DNA of 64,000 bases from Discostella pseudostelligera (taxonomy: Eukaryota; Bacillariophyta; Thalassiosirophyceae; Thalassiosirales; Thalassiosiraceae). The DNA lies in contig JALLBK010000061.1 of the NCBI GenBank assembly GCA_036940085.1, positions 1-64,000 on the forward strand, read 5' to 3'. A model generated the notes under the pieces. The model was not told the origin of the DNA and did not search any database. It worked only from the letters and a program-made list of their open reading frames with translations. Of the stretch, positions 11,648 to 21,087 are shown one piece after another. The first letter of the stretch is position 1, and every line of letters starts with the position of its first letter. The translations under genes were made by a program, and so were the position numbers.

Positions 11648-11907
11648 AATTAGAGATGCGTGCAGTTGGGGGAAAGACGTGAGATTCGACGAGAGCGTAA
11701 TAATTAATATGGGGGTCAGAGTGATGTGAATAATTAGATTAGCATTATAAAAACTGTGTACCAAAACATGTATTGCAATCGTCCTGCAATGAATGTGCTC
11801 ACACTGGAACTTGAGTGCCCGTGAGAAGGCAGGATGTCATCAAATAATGAAGGGGATTCTTCACATCGTCGGTGTGTATCATGTAGAGGTAATAAAATAT
11901 TGAGGTA

Positions 11908-14118
11908 TCAGCAATCGCCGTCAACCACCGCTAGATAATTCGACAACGAATCAGTTAGACTACACTCATCGTGTAGATACTCCAACTTTTGCAGAGACTT
12001 GACCTGAATTGTATGCCAAGGATTGAGAGGATCAAGGAGAACGGATTGCATATCACTATCGTTTGTTTCTTCTTGGCTGAACATCAAGGCTGACGCGATG
12101 CACCTGGCCTGTTTTACATTTGATTCATCACATAGTTCATCGACTTGGCTCGATTGAGAAAGGGCCAGACAAGCAAGAAGGAGGTTTGTCATCTCCCCTC
12201 GTCGTTCTTCGGAGGATGGGAGTCGAACACCATCGTGTGCATTAGGCAAGCTCAAAGCATTGCTCCGCGAGAGAGAGTCGTAGTCATGACCGTAGCGCCG
12301 TCGTTTTGAAAAGGGCTCACCGTTGTCTTCGACAGTATTGGTAAACTGTGCTCGATCCGCTGCGATTTCAAGTAGAAACCTGGCCTTTCCGGTGGTGGTA
12401 CTGCGGGAGTTCATGGCACGCAGTAACGCAACTGCAATAATGTCATCCTCATCACCTGCATTCGGTAGACATGGTAGAATTGTTCCCTTGCCAAAGGTAC
12501 CATGACAAAGACAGATAAGTATATCATCGACTTGAATACTCATGTTCTCAATTTCACGATTTGAGCTGCCCCTCTCCCATGCCCGTTGCAAAATCAGAAT
12601 GGCATCGTGCCAACAAGTGACGGTAAATCTCGCATAGGAGGATACGAGCGGATGGAAGATTACATGAATTCCTGGATCGGGTTCCAAATTCAATTTTTCC
12701 ATAGCCTCGGTAGTGTGAGTGATCATGATCAAATGACGGAGGGTGTCGTGCAATTCGACCATAATTTTTTCTACAGCACCTTCCACAATGATACCATTGT
12801 TCTTTTCACTTTCGGCAATGATTCGGCTAGTGATCAACTCTGCATTTTCCATTAATTGCAAGGACGATTGAATTATAGCGATGTGATACCGCACAATCAA
12901 CGTGTGCACGTCATGCGCCTCGTCATCAGTTAACCGAGGTGTCATGAACTCATCAAGACTGTCAGCCCATGCATCGAACAGTCCGATTGTATCGTTGGTG
13001 CATTCAACCTCTTCACGAACGATATGGGTGAAATATTCCAAAAGGTAGCCAATGAAATATCCAATCTGAGTCGATGCTTCGGTAGCACAGCAATCACCAC
13101 CGTTATCCTCGTCATCGATGTCACAGAGGTATCGATAGATGAGAACATGGATCAAACGAAGCGTTTCCTTGGAGGAAAGACAAGATAGCAGTGATTGGTA
13201 TGCACCTCCATCCACCTCGTCGTCGTTATCACCCTCTTGCTGCTCACGCTCATATATCGAACGATCAATCTGGCGCTCCTCCAGTAGACTATTCAATAGC
13301 CCAAGAATCGGATCAAGCATGTTGATGTCAGTATTGTTTGATGATGTATTATTAGAAAATTGAACAACTTCTTCCAGCAAGTCATGAATGTGCTCCTCTT
13401 CTATTACTGGATGATGATTGTCCTCCATAGTACTATTGAAAGTGATTACTCGGAGATAGTATTTTCGAAGTATGGTCGAGGAGACGCATGCCGAATTGAA
13501 ACATAGTTGTTCCATGGATGATGTGTAGTCTTCCTCCTCGTACGGATCGTAATGTAGATGTTGCTGTCGTGGAATATTGGTCGGATGTTGCAACATCAAT
13601 TGTCGAGGAACTGAAGTCAGCAATGCCACGAGCAAGTCGACAATATCCTCCCCATGCTGTTCATCACTTTCATCATAATTATTGTCGCAATGTTGTTGCT
13701 GCTGCTGATAATGATGAAATACCGCCAATTCATAATTGGACACTGCATTTTCCACAATTGTTGCCATTTGTAGACGTTTCGTCTGCCATTCCTTCCGGTC
13801 GTCAACACCAACACCAATGCCACCACCAACTATGCCAATGCCACCATCAATGCCGGTATTCTCATTCTCGAGATGTGCAGCAAAGTAACTCTTTTTGCGA
13901 CGGGAAGTCAATGCTGCGAGAGAGTCTGATGGGAGCGATCCGGATAGAGAGGAGGTGTATGTGCTGCATTCGGACGAGTTACCATTGCCGCCGCTGACAG
14001 CAGCAGTAGTCGTAGTTGCTGCTGCTTCGGCGGTGGCAGCGGCGCCTGCATGGTCGTCATTATCGATGGAGAGTGCGAGATAGATGGCATTGCGTAGGTC
14101 GAGAGTGGCCTCCTCCAT
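11908..14118 (-). CDS. Large uncharacterised, probably helical protein
   Basis: A single uninterrupted 736-residue frame on the strand opposite NDUFS6. It begins MEEATLDLRNAIYLALSIDN, then has Ala/Thr/Ser-rich and acidic low complexity. The remainder is mostly predicted helix with many Leu/Ile, acidic residues and short His/Asp insertions such as MEDNHHPVIEEEHIHDLLEE. There is no signal peptide, membrane segment or motif I recognise. The spacing of Leu-rich helices could suit a HEAT/ARM-like solenoid; this is a guess. The frame is supported as coding by its length, by codon bias matching the neighbours and by the conventional start. It is convergent with NDUFS6 and divergent from the phospholipase C gene. 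Confidence 0.6.
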   Translation of the reverse strand: MEEATLDLRNAIYLALSIDNDDHAGAAATAEAAATTTTAAVSGGNGNSSECSTYTSSLSGSLPSDSLAALTSRRKKSYFAAHLENENTGIDGGIGIVGGGIGVGVDDRKEWQTKRLQMATIVENAVSNYELAVFHHYQQQQQHCDNNYDESDEQHGEDIVDLLVALLTSVPRQLMLQHPTNIPRQQHLHYDPYEEEDYTSSMEQLCFNSACVSSTILRKYYLRVITFNSTMEDNHHPVIEEEHIHDLLEEVVQFSNNTSSNNTDINMLDPILGLLNSLLEERQIDRSIYEREQQEGDNDDEVDGGAYQSLLSCLSSKETLRLIHVLIYRYLCDIDDEDNGGDCCATEASTQIGYFIGYLLEYFTHIVREEVECTNDTIGLFDAWADSLDEFMTPRLTDDEAHDVHTLIVRYHIAIIQSSLQLMENAELITSRIIAESEKNNGIIVEGAVEKIMVELHDTLRHLIMITHTTEAMEKLNLEPDPGIHVIFHPLVSSYARFTVTCWHDAILILQRAWERGSSNREIENMSIQVDDILICLCHGTFGKGTILPCLPNAGDEDDIIAVALLRAMNSRSTTTGKARFLLEIAADRAQFTNTVEDNGEPFSKRRRYGHDYDSLSRSNALSLPNAHDGVRLPSSEERRGEMTNLLLACLALSQSSQVDELCDESNVKQARCIASALMFSQEETNDSDMQSVLLDPLNPWHTIQVKSLQKLEYLHDECSLTDSLSNYLAVVDGDC

Positions 14119-14738
14119 GGTTTAGGTTGGTTCGTCAGCGTCGTCGATAGCGATACTGATACTGCCATGGCCGTCATTGTCATTGTCAATGCGGTCAAGT
14201 TCAAAGTCGCCGACCGCCGACGGACGGCGGCGCGGACGGCATGGCGGCTGCTGCAGAGTAGCTTTAAATAATTAAATACAATTCATGTACCCCTATTATC
14301 GAAAATCATTAGAGCCTCTCGATATTGGCATCTCACAATTAGAGATACCTAAATATACAATCTCTTGAGAATTTTGGCACAAATCTTGCTGGTAGCTTGC
14401 ACTGTACTGGTCGGTCGCGCGTTCGCACCACACAAAAAGATGAAGGGGTGGAAGATGCAGCGATTTGGACGATAGGAGATAGGCGTGGTGGATGGCGAAT
14501 GGCGAATGGCGATGGTGTGGAGAATGGTCCAACGAACCAATTCTATCCGGTGGCGGTGCCGATGGCAATGATGATCAATGATAATTGAGTAATACTAATA
14601 CGGGCGTCATCATTATTTGAGATTTAGAGAGGAGCAGCGAGTGAAGATTTGTCGGTTGTTGGTTGGTTCAGCATCAACAATACCGTCTCTGCGGCATCAT
14701 TTTGCGTAGGTTCAAAGACGGAGGTTTGTTCGACGACC
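14119..14738. promoter_or_regulatory. Divergent intergenic region, unknown protein / phospholipase C
   Basis: 620 bp with no supported gene. An AT-rich core (near 14265-14360) lies between two GC-rich, GGCG-containing flanks. Open frames on both strands that start here have no domain similarity. The phospholipase frame is open upstream to 14649 but has no ATG before 14739. Confidence 0.4.
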
Positions 14739-17700
14739 ATGTTTGGCTCTACATTTCCACGTCTACTAAACTACGGTGGCAGATCAACAAACCCCCAAGA
14801 TGTGCATGCAACAACATCACCTACCATTCGTCCACACCAACACCAACGCAGCAATTTCAAGTCGGCACTGGAACACATTCCCGTACCCGAATCCTTCTAC
14901 CGTGGTCTACATGTCTTCAAAGTCAATGCCAAGGGAAAATTAGAACCGGTCACACTCACTATATCTAATGATAAATTTATTATATCGGTATTGCCTCGTC
15001 CATTGAAGCTCGAACGGACTAGCAGCAATGGTGTCGGTGGTGGTATTGGTATCAGTGGACGAAGCAGTAGTTCTAGCAATAGTTTGATCCGTCCAGGTAT
15101 ACTCAGTCGGGGACGGAGCAATAATAATAGTATTGGATCTACCGCGGGTAGCATTGGGACATTGAATTCCGTTGATGGGATGGAGAGTATTACTGGTGGA
15201 GGGTTGGCATTGAATATTAATGGAACGGCTACCATTGATATTGGATCGATTGATCGGATACAGAGTGGTCAGAATACGTTGTTGTTTGAAAAGGCTCGGT
15301 GAGTTCATGTGATTTGCTTACCATTTTGCTTGGATTTGCTTGGAGTTTCATCTGATAAAAAATTCTCATACTCTTCACTTCCTTCTCGACATCTTTCCCT
15401 TCTCCTAATTTCAGACAACGGGACAAGAAGCAGACCATTGCCCAACGTACTCTCAGTGGCCTTCCACTGCTTGACGAAAGTCGATCCTTCTCTCTTATAT
15501 TTCGAGGTGCCAAAACTTTGGACATTATGGTAGACGAAGGAGTGGATCGGGAGATGATATTATATGTACTAAACAGTATTGTTACGGAATATGGACGAGC
15601 AAAAACAAAAGTAGGCAATGAAGTTCTATTGCTGCGATATATTTGGAATGATGTCGATCGAGTACGTTCATTTCATCTTTGTTTTACTTTAATATGACGA
15701 CGTTGGATGACACGTAACTTACATCATCATCTATTTCACTACCCATCACTCTTTCAGGACGATTCCAACACAATTAACGAAAAAGAAATGGGGGAAATGC
15801 TAAATCGAATCAACTTTCAAGTGGAGAAGAAAAATCACAGTGCGGTATATCAAACGTTTGCCAAGACATTGGGATTGTCCAAGGAACATCGAAAGGCTGG
15901 ACTTACCTTTGATCAATGCGTTACATTGCTACACAAGACGAAACGAGATTCCTGGCAAGTCAAGCCGGTGAAGCAACTCTTTTATGATATTTTTGGGCAG
16001 TATATGAACAACAATAAAGTTCGGAAGAAGGTATCGGCGGAGTCATTTTTGAATAGATTCCTTCAGACAGTTCAAGGAGAAGAGGGTCGAACAATTGACG
16101 ATGTGATGAAGATATTCTCGGGATTGCATGAATTGGAATTAGCCGATGTTGCCAATCACATTACACAACCGAATTATATTAGCCTGGAGCAATTTGAAGC
16201 GTACTTGGTAGGTGGTTATCAATACCATTAATGAATTTCTGTCTCCGTTTGCGATCTAACCACATTACTTTAATCTCTCACAGCTGAGTCGAGGAAACGA
16301 TATATTCAACCCCGAGCGAGAGAAAATGAACAAAAGTTGTATGACAAAACCACTGTCGGAGTATTGGATAAATTCATCACACAACACCTACCTGACAGGC
16401 CATCAGCTAACTGGCCTATCGAGTGTTGAAATGTATTCTAAAGCATTGTACCGTGGATGCAGATGTATCGAGCTTGACATATGGGACGGCGGCAGGGACG
16501 AGTTGACAGGTAATCCGATTCCAGTAGTGTACCATGGTCACACTATGACGTCGAAGATATTGTTTGAGGATATCATCAAAGCTATTCAGGTATTCTTGAT
16601 GCTCCATCCAAAGACGTACCCCTTGATTCTTTCACTGGAGAATCACTGTAGTGTTCCATTCCAGCAGATCATGGCCTCACAACTGAAATCGATATTAGGT
16701 GATCAGTTGTTTGTACCAGATGAGTCGGCACTCAAAGGACCGCTTCCGTCTCCACTTCAGTGAGTATCTATTGATGTCGTTCAATACTATCAATTTATGC
16801 TCGACAACTAATTGCTGCTCAATATATCAGTCTTCGTGGGAAGGTTTTGCTGAAAGGACGAAGGACAGTGGGAGCAAGCGACGACTATGAGTATGATAGC
16901 GATGCTGATGATGATTTGACTGAACTCCAGTCAGTTTGGACAGATAAAACAACCGTCACAGTAAGTCTTCGTAGACAGAGACCATACCGTTTCATTTCAT
17001 GTCTCAGTATGTAATTGATTCGTTTCTCTTGTTTTATATTCCTTCTCTCAGGGCAAAACTCACAAGTCGGTGAAGATTGCACCAGAATTGACCAAACTGA
17101 CTTTCTTACACGGAACAAAATTCCATACATGGGAAGAGAGCATGAGCTCCCTCCCTCATCACATGCATTCCTTCAGTGAATCCAGAGTGATGACTCTGTT
17201 TAAACGTAACCAACAACAAAAGTGGGTAATATACAACCAAACGCACATTTCTCGTGCATTTCCGTCGGGCACACGGATAGATTCAAGCAATTTCAGCCCC
17301 ATATTGGCTTGGTCGGCAGGCTGTCAAATGGCAGCGCTCAATATTCAAACTCCGGATGAGGCTCTCTTCGTCAACGGTGGCCGCTTTCGAGAGAACGGGG
17401 GCGTGGGATACGTGTTAAAGCCTTCAATATTAATGATGAAGGAAGAAATTGAACCGCGCTCGACCCATCTGAAAGTAAAGATCCTCAGCGGGTCATGTCT
17501 ACCCAAGCCCAAGGGCCTCTCCTTTGGCGAATGCATCAATCCGTATGTAAAAATAACACTCTTCGACTGTCATGATGGGAAGGAGGTGTACTCAAGTCAA
17601 GCCACCAAGGCCGTCTTCAACAATGGTTTCTCTCCCATCTGGAATTTCGAGGATACGTTCCATCTCGACGTGAAAAACTCAAGTGTTGCAGTGATGCAAT

Positions 17701-17894
17701 TCACAGTCTGGAATAAGAACTCCTTGCCCAAAGATGATGAGGTTATCGCTAGTGCAAGTGTGCCCATATCTTGCATGAGACAAGGTATTCGAAGTGTGCA
17801 ATTGTTCGATGAGAACATGACAAGAAGTGGTGCCTTTGACTTTGCATCGTTGTTGGTCCTTGTAACAATTGAGCATAGTCAAGCGGAGATATAG
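14739..17894 (+). CDS. PLC: Phosphoinositide-specific phospholipase C (PLC-delta type)
   Basis: Six exons by my splicing: 14739-15298, 15415-15661, 15758-16207, 16284-16759, 16831-16960 and 17052-17894, giving 901 residues. It hydrolyses PtdIns(4,5)P2 to inositol trisphosphate and diacylglycerol. Domain order is the delta/zeta-like one: an N-terminal PH-like region with an inserted Gly/Ser loop; EF-hand-like helices (DRDDSNTINEKEMGEMLNRI); the X box with SSHNTYLTGHQL (His452) and ELDIWDG (Glu482, Asp484), plus VYHGHT (His503); an acidic X-Y linker; the Y box with PELTKLTFLHGTKF and GTRIDSSNFSP..W..GCQM; and a C2 domain (LKVKILSG..LP, INPYVKITL). All expected catalytic and calcium-ligand positions are present, so it should be active. 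The ATG at 14739 is in a GACCATG context. Several introns fall in short stretches of 70-116 bp. Confidence 0.93.
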
Positions 17895-18296
17895 TGACAT
17901 AGATTATTGGGAGGTATGGTTGGTAGCTCTAGAGATAAGATCCAACAAATAATAAATAGTGCAGCCTCTGAACCTCAATATACCGATCGTTTACTAAATT
18001 ATTGGAGTCGAATGTTATCTTAATTCGGACATTGTGTGCAATTTTCCCAGCCCGCCGCCCACCGAAACCCCTGCCCATTTCTTGACGTTCGCTTCAATGG
18101 CAAGATGATATACAACCCATTCATATTATGTCCAACCCTGTGAGTGCAGAAGAAAGGAGGGAGACTTCGGAATGTGCAACCAACGAACAAAAGAATATTC
18201 ATCATCTATCTTAATAGTATCAAATCACCCTCTCCCTCTCTCATCCCAAATACTACCATTCATATCTATATATATAATAATATCAATGATTTTTCT
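17895..18296. other. Convergent intergenic region, no gene seen
   Basis: 402 bp between the phospholipase C stop and the L28 stop. Pyrimidine-rich and AT-rich stretches (near 18225-18295) fit the 3' UTRs of both genes. No RNA gene or conserved frame was recognised. Confidence 0.5.
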
Positions 18297-18692
18297 TTAG
18301 AAATCCGCCAAATTCACACCAAACTTCTTGGCAGCAGCATCAATCCCTCCATACTTATTCACCGTCTTAATTCCCTTGGTACTCAATCTCAAACGAACCT
18401 GTCGTCCCAATTCATCCGAGAAGAATCGCTTCCAGTGCAAATTCACCTGTTGGACCTTGTGGACACGATGATGCGAAAAGGTAATGACGCGGGCCTTGCG
18501 GTTGGCGGTTTTACCGAGGAGGTCGCAGGCACGTTCGCGCATGACAAGGGTGGAGCGGGGTGAGGTGGTGGCGGAAGTGGGGGAAGAGCGGGTGATTTGG
18601 AGTGGTGTGCCGGTGAAGGCAGACGCGGTGGCAATTACCACGGCTAGTAAAAGAGCGACGATGGTGGATCTCATTGTTGTTGAATATTTCAC
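18297..18692 (-). CDS. RPL28: Plastid ribosomal protein bL28, nucleus-encoded
   Basis: 131 residues. The N-terminus MKYSTTMRSTIVALLLAVV is a signal peptide ending in ATASAF-TGTP, a classic diatom plastid ASAFAP-type site, followed by a Ser/Thr-rich transit peptide. The mature part begins near residue 52 with RACDLLGKTANRKARVITFS and continues HHRVHKVQQVNLHWKRFF and RLRLSTKGIKTVNKYGG, matching bacterial and plastid bL28 along its length. It is a component of the large subunit of the plastid ribosome. The next Met (MRSTIV, seven codons in) would also leave a working signal peptide. The gene shares a promoter with the SOUL-like plastid protein gene. Confidence 0.93.
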   Translation of the reverse strand: MKYSTTMRSTIVALLLAVVIATASAFTGTPLQITRSSPTSATTSPRSTLVMRERACDLLGKTANRKARVITFSHHRVHKVQQVNLHWKRFFSDELGRQVRLRLSTKGIKTVNKYGGIDAAAKKFGVNLADF

Positions 18693-19017
18693 CTAGTCTC
18701 GTATGGCCAGAGTGATGGAGGTGTAGAGTGTAGTAGCGGTCTTCGGCGCTGCGGCGGAAATGGCAAGTGGCGAATGGTGAACGAATATCAGTTGATGGCG
18801 TTCGGTGCTTCTGTGGTTGTGTGCGTCAGTGGTCGGATCGCGGCCAGACGTGGGTTTCGTATCTACACGTGGAAGGAGCATTCCTACTACTCCTACACGT
18901 GGATGCAAAGTGAGCCTCCAGGTGGAAGTAATGACGTCTACGATGTACAACCCCACACAAAGTCAACACGGGTCAACACCAACACCAGCCAACACCGACG
19001 AGCCGACGCCGACGACC
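18693..19017. promoter_or_regulatory. Divergent promoter, plastid L28 / SOUL-like gene, with paired G-boxes
   Basis: 325 bp between two genes whose products are both predicted to be plastid-targeted. Two CTACACGTGGA boxes (ACACGTGG at 18865-18872 and 18895-18902) lie 30 bp apart. Their CACGTG core is the binding site of bZIP/bHLH factors. The pairing recurs upstream of the kinase gene near 33145. Confidence 0.5.
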
Positions 19018-20898
19018 ATGACGGCCACCTCCGTACTAGCAGCCATCCTGTGCTCGATAGTGCTACTAGCGCTATCATCACAGCCTGTACAATGTTTCAC
19101 ATTCCATGCTGCTAGTGCAAAATCTAGTCGCAAGTCTGCTGCTACTGCTACTGCCGCCATCAATTCTTCGAGGTATGGTGCACCGCCACAACCTTGCAGC
19201 AGCTGCAGCTGCAGCCGGCGGTCACTATCGACAACACCAACAATAGGAAGGATGCAGTATCAATATCATCATCGTCATCACCACTCGTTGTCATCCCACA
19301 ACATAATTCTTCACATGACTCGCGACAACAAGAATGATGAAATTACTAATGACAAAGCATCTCAACCATTTTCCTCAACCTCATCCAAAAACATTAAACT
19401 ATTCGAACTGAATGATGCCTTCGAAGACGATGGTACCAATGTCGTCGGTACTAAATTCTTTGGTGGTAATTCCATCAAGGAGGAATTATATGTGCCCGAA
19501 GAAGAAGAGCGGGCATTGGAATTACAAAATGTCAAAGATGTGGAGTATAATCGATTTGAGGATGTGAATTCATTTGGGGATAGTGTGGCTCAGCGGGTAG
19601 GTATGGCTTGGCAAACTGCGATTAATCGAATTCTGTACAGTGAGGATAGCGGTGACGGTGATAGTGTTTCTAAGGTGGCGTCATGGAAGGAAGATGCTAC
19701 CCTACAATGGGAAACTCCATTCTCTCAATCGAAGAATGGTGCTGGTGGTGATAGGTCTACTCCACTCACAGAACTTGCCAACTCGAAATCCTTTTACAAT
19801 AAATTGGACGTGGCAATCCTTTCGGCCAACACTATCCAAACGCAGGGCACCAAAAGTGTTTTGGATGTCCGATGGGAGATTGGACTAGTATGGCCCAATT
19901 TTTGGGAATCACGGGCATTAATCACTGGCACATCGATGGTCACTGTGTCGAACGACGACGAGAACAACCGTATTGTGTTACTGAAGCAGGTGGATAGATT
20001 GGATGGTGGAACTCCGACAGATGTTGTGGGTGCACTCTCGTCACAGTTATCACCTCGATTTTGGGATATTTATCATATTGGGATGACACCGTCGGCGGAA
20101 TTTAGTCCACGATACGACTCTCCGGTAATGTCATTATTTTCATCCCAATCGTCGCTCTTGTCCAAAGGCAAGAACAGCGGTAAGAATAAGGGCATATTCT
20201 CCAATTATCAGCTATCCTATCTCCCTCCTCGACTTGTCATAGAGCCATCTCTCATTGACACCAACGGTCGGGAAGCTAGGACAGCACAGGTATTGCCAAA
20301 CCATGGATTTACTACTGCAATTAAGACAATGGGTCCAAATAAGGAAGAGTTTGTTCCAGTGAGTCCTATTGAAGTAAGCATATCGAAATTGGAGGACAAT
20401 GGAGGCAGTTTGATTAAGTGGAGTGTACCCGTCCCTCCTGAGTTTGCATCCAATGCTGTATTGCCACTTCCGTTGATTGAGGATGAATTGGAAGATGAAC
20501 CAAAGGACGCAATAATGAACACGAACGATGCCGTGACATCCAAATTCTCCTCTCCATACACATCGGGAAGATCGAACAACCCTCCACCATCACCACCACA
20601 ATCACTATCAGTGAATTACTCCCTTCGAAGTTCTCGTTTTGTGGCCACTTTACCATATGCCGGAAATCCCCAAGATGAAGAGGTTACTCAACTACGACGA
20701 CAGTTGTATCAACAGGTGGTAGAGAATGATGGATACACACCCAAATTAGACCCAGTAACGAACCGTCCTATCTTCTTCTTTTTGATGAATGGTGCCAAGG
20801 CATGTTTCACGAGAGGGGGTGGCTTAGGAATGGCAGTTTATGAGTGGAGGGCGGATTGGAGTAAGTCGAATGAGGTTGGGATTGAGTTGGAGTGTTGA
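19018..20898 (+). CDS. Plastid-targeted SOUL heme-binding-like protein
   Basis: 626 residues from the ATG at 19018 (GACCATGA). The signal peptide MTATSVLAAILCSIVLLALS ends in VQC-FTFH, a plastid-type site with Phe at +1. Upstream in-frame codons would bury this signal, so this start is preferred. The middle (LDVAILSANTIQ, LDVRWEIGLVWPNFWESRAL, SPRFWDIYHIGM) resembles the DUF2358/NTF2-like module that precedes SOUL in some plant plastid proteins. The C-terminal part (RFVATLPYAGNPQDEEVTQL, DGYTPKLDPVTNRPIFFF, SNEVGIELE) fits the end of a SOUL/HBP domain. The likely role is heme or tetrapyrrole binding in the plastid; this is inferred from remote similarity. No introns are needed. Confidence 0.6.
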   Translation: MTATSVLAAILCSIVLLALSSQPVQCFTFHAASAKSSRKSAATATAAINSSRYGAPPQPCSSCSCSRRSLSTTPTIGRMQYQYHHRHHHSLSSHNIILHMTRDNKNDEITNDKASQPFSSTSSKNIKLFELNDAFEDDGTNVVGTKFFGGNSIKEELYVPEEEERALELQNVKDVEYNRFEDVNSFGDSVAQRVGMAWQTAINRILYSEDSGDGDSVSKVASWKEDATLQWETPFSQSKNGAGGDRSTPLTELANSKSFYNKLDVAILSANTIQTQGTKSVLDVRWEIGLVWPNFWESRALITGTSMVTVSNDDENNRIVLLKQVDRLDGGTPTDVVGALSSQLSPRFWDIYHIGMTPSAEFSPRYDSPVMSLFSSQSSLLSKGKNSGKNKGIFSNYQLSYLPPRLVIEPSLIDTNGREARTAQVLPNHGFTTAIKTMGPNKEEFVPVSPIEVSISKLEDNGGSLIKWSVPVPPEFASNAVLPLPLIEDELEDEPKDAIMNTNDAVTSKFSSPYTSGRSNNPPPSPPQSLSVNYSLRSSRFVATLPYAGNPQDEEVTQLRRQLYQQVVENDGYTPKLDPVTNRPIFFFLMNGAKACFTRGGGLGMAVYEWRADWSKSNEVGIELEC

Positions 20899-21087
20899 TT
20901 CAATAATTCGTAAGCTTGAATCGTACCATAAACCATGGGTCTCCACCACACTAGATTATTTTCCTTCCAATTGCGTCTTACTATGTATCAACTTAGAGTA
21001 GGCTTCTACGAATTATGAATGTGCCACAGCTCTTCAATAGTACGGAATAATTCGAAAGGGATTAACATATAAACTGTGCATGTCAAA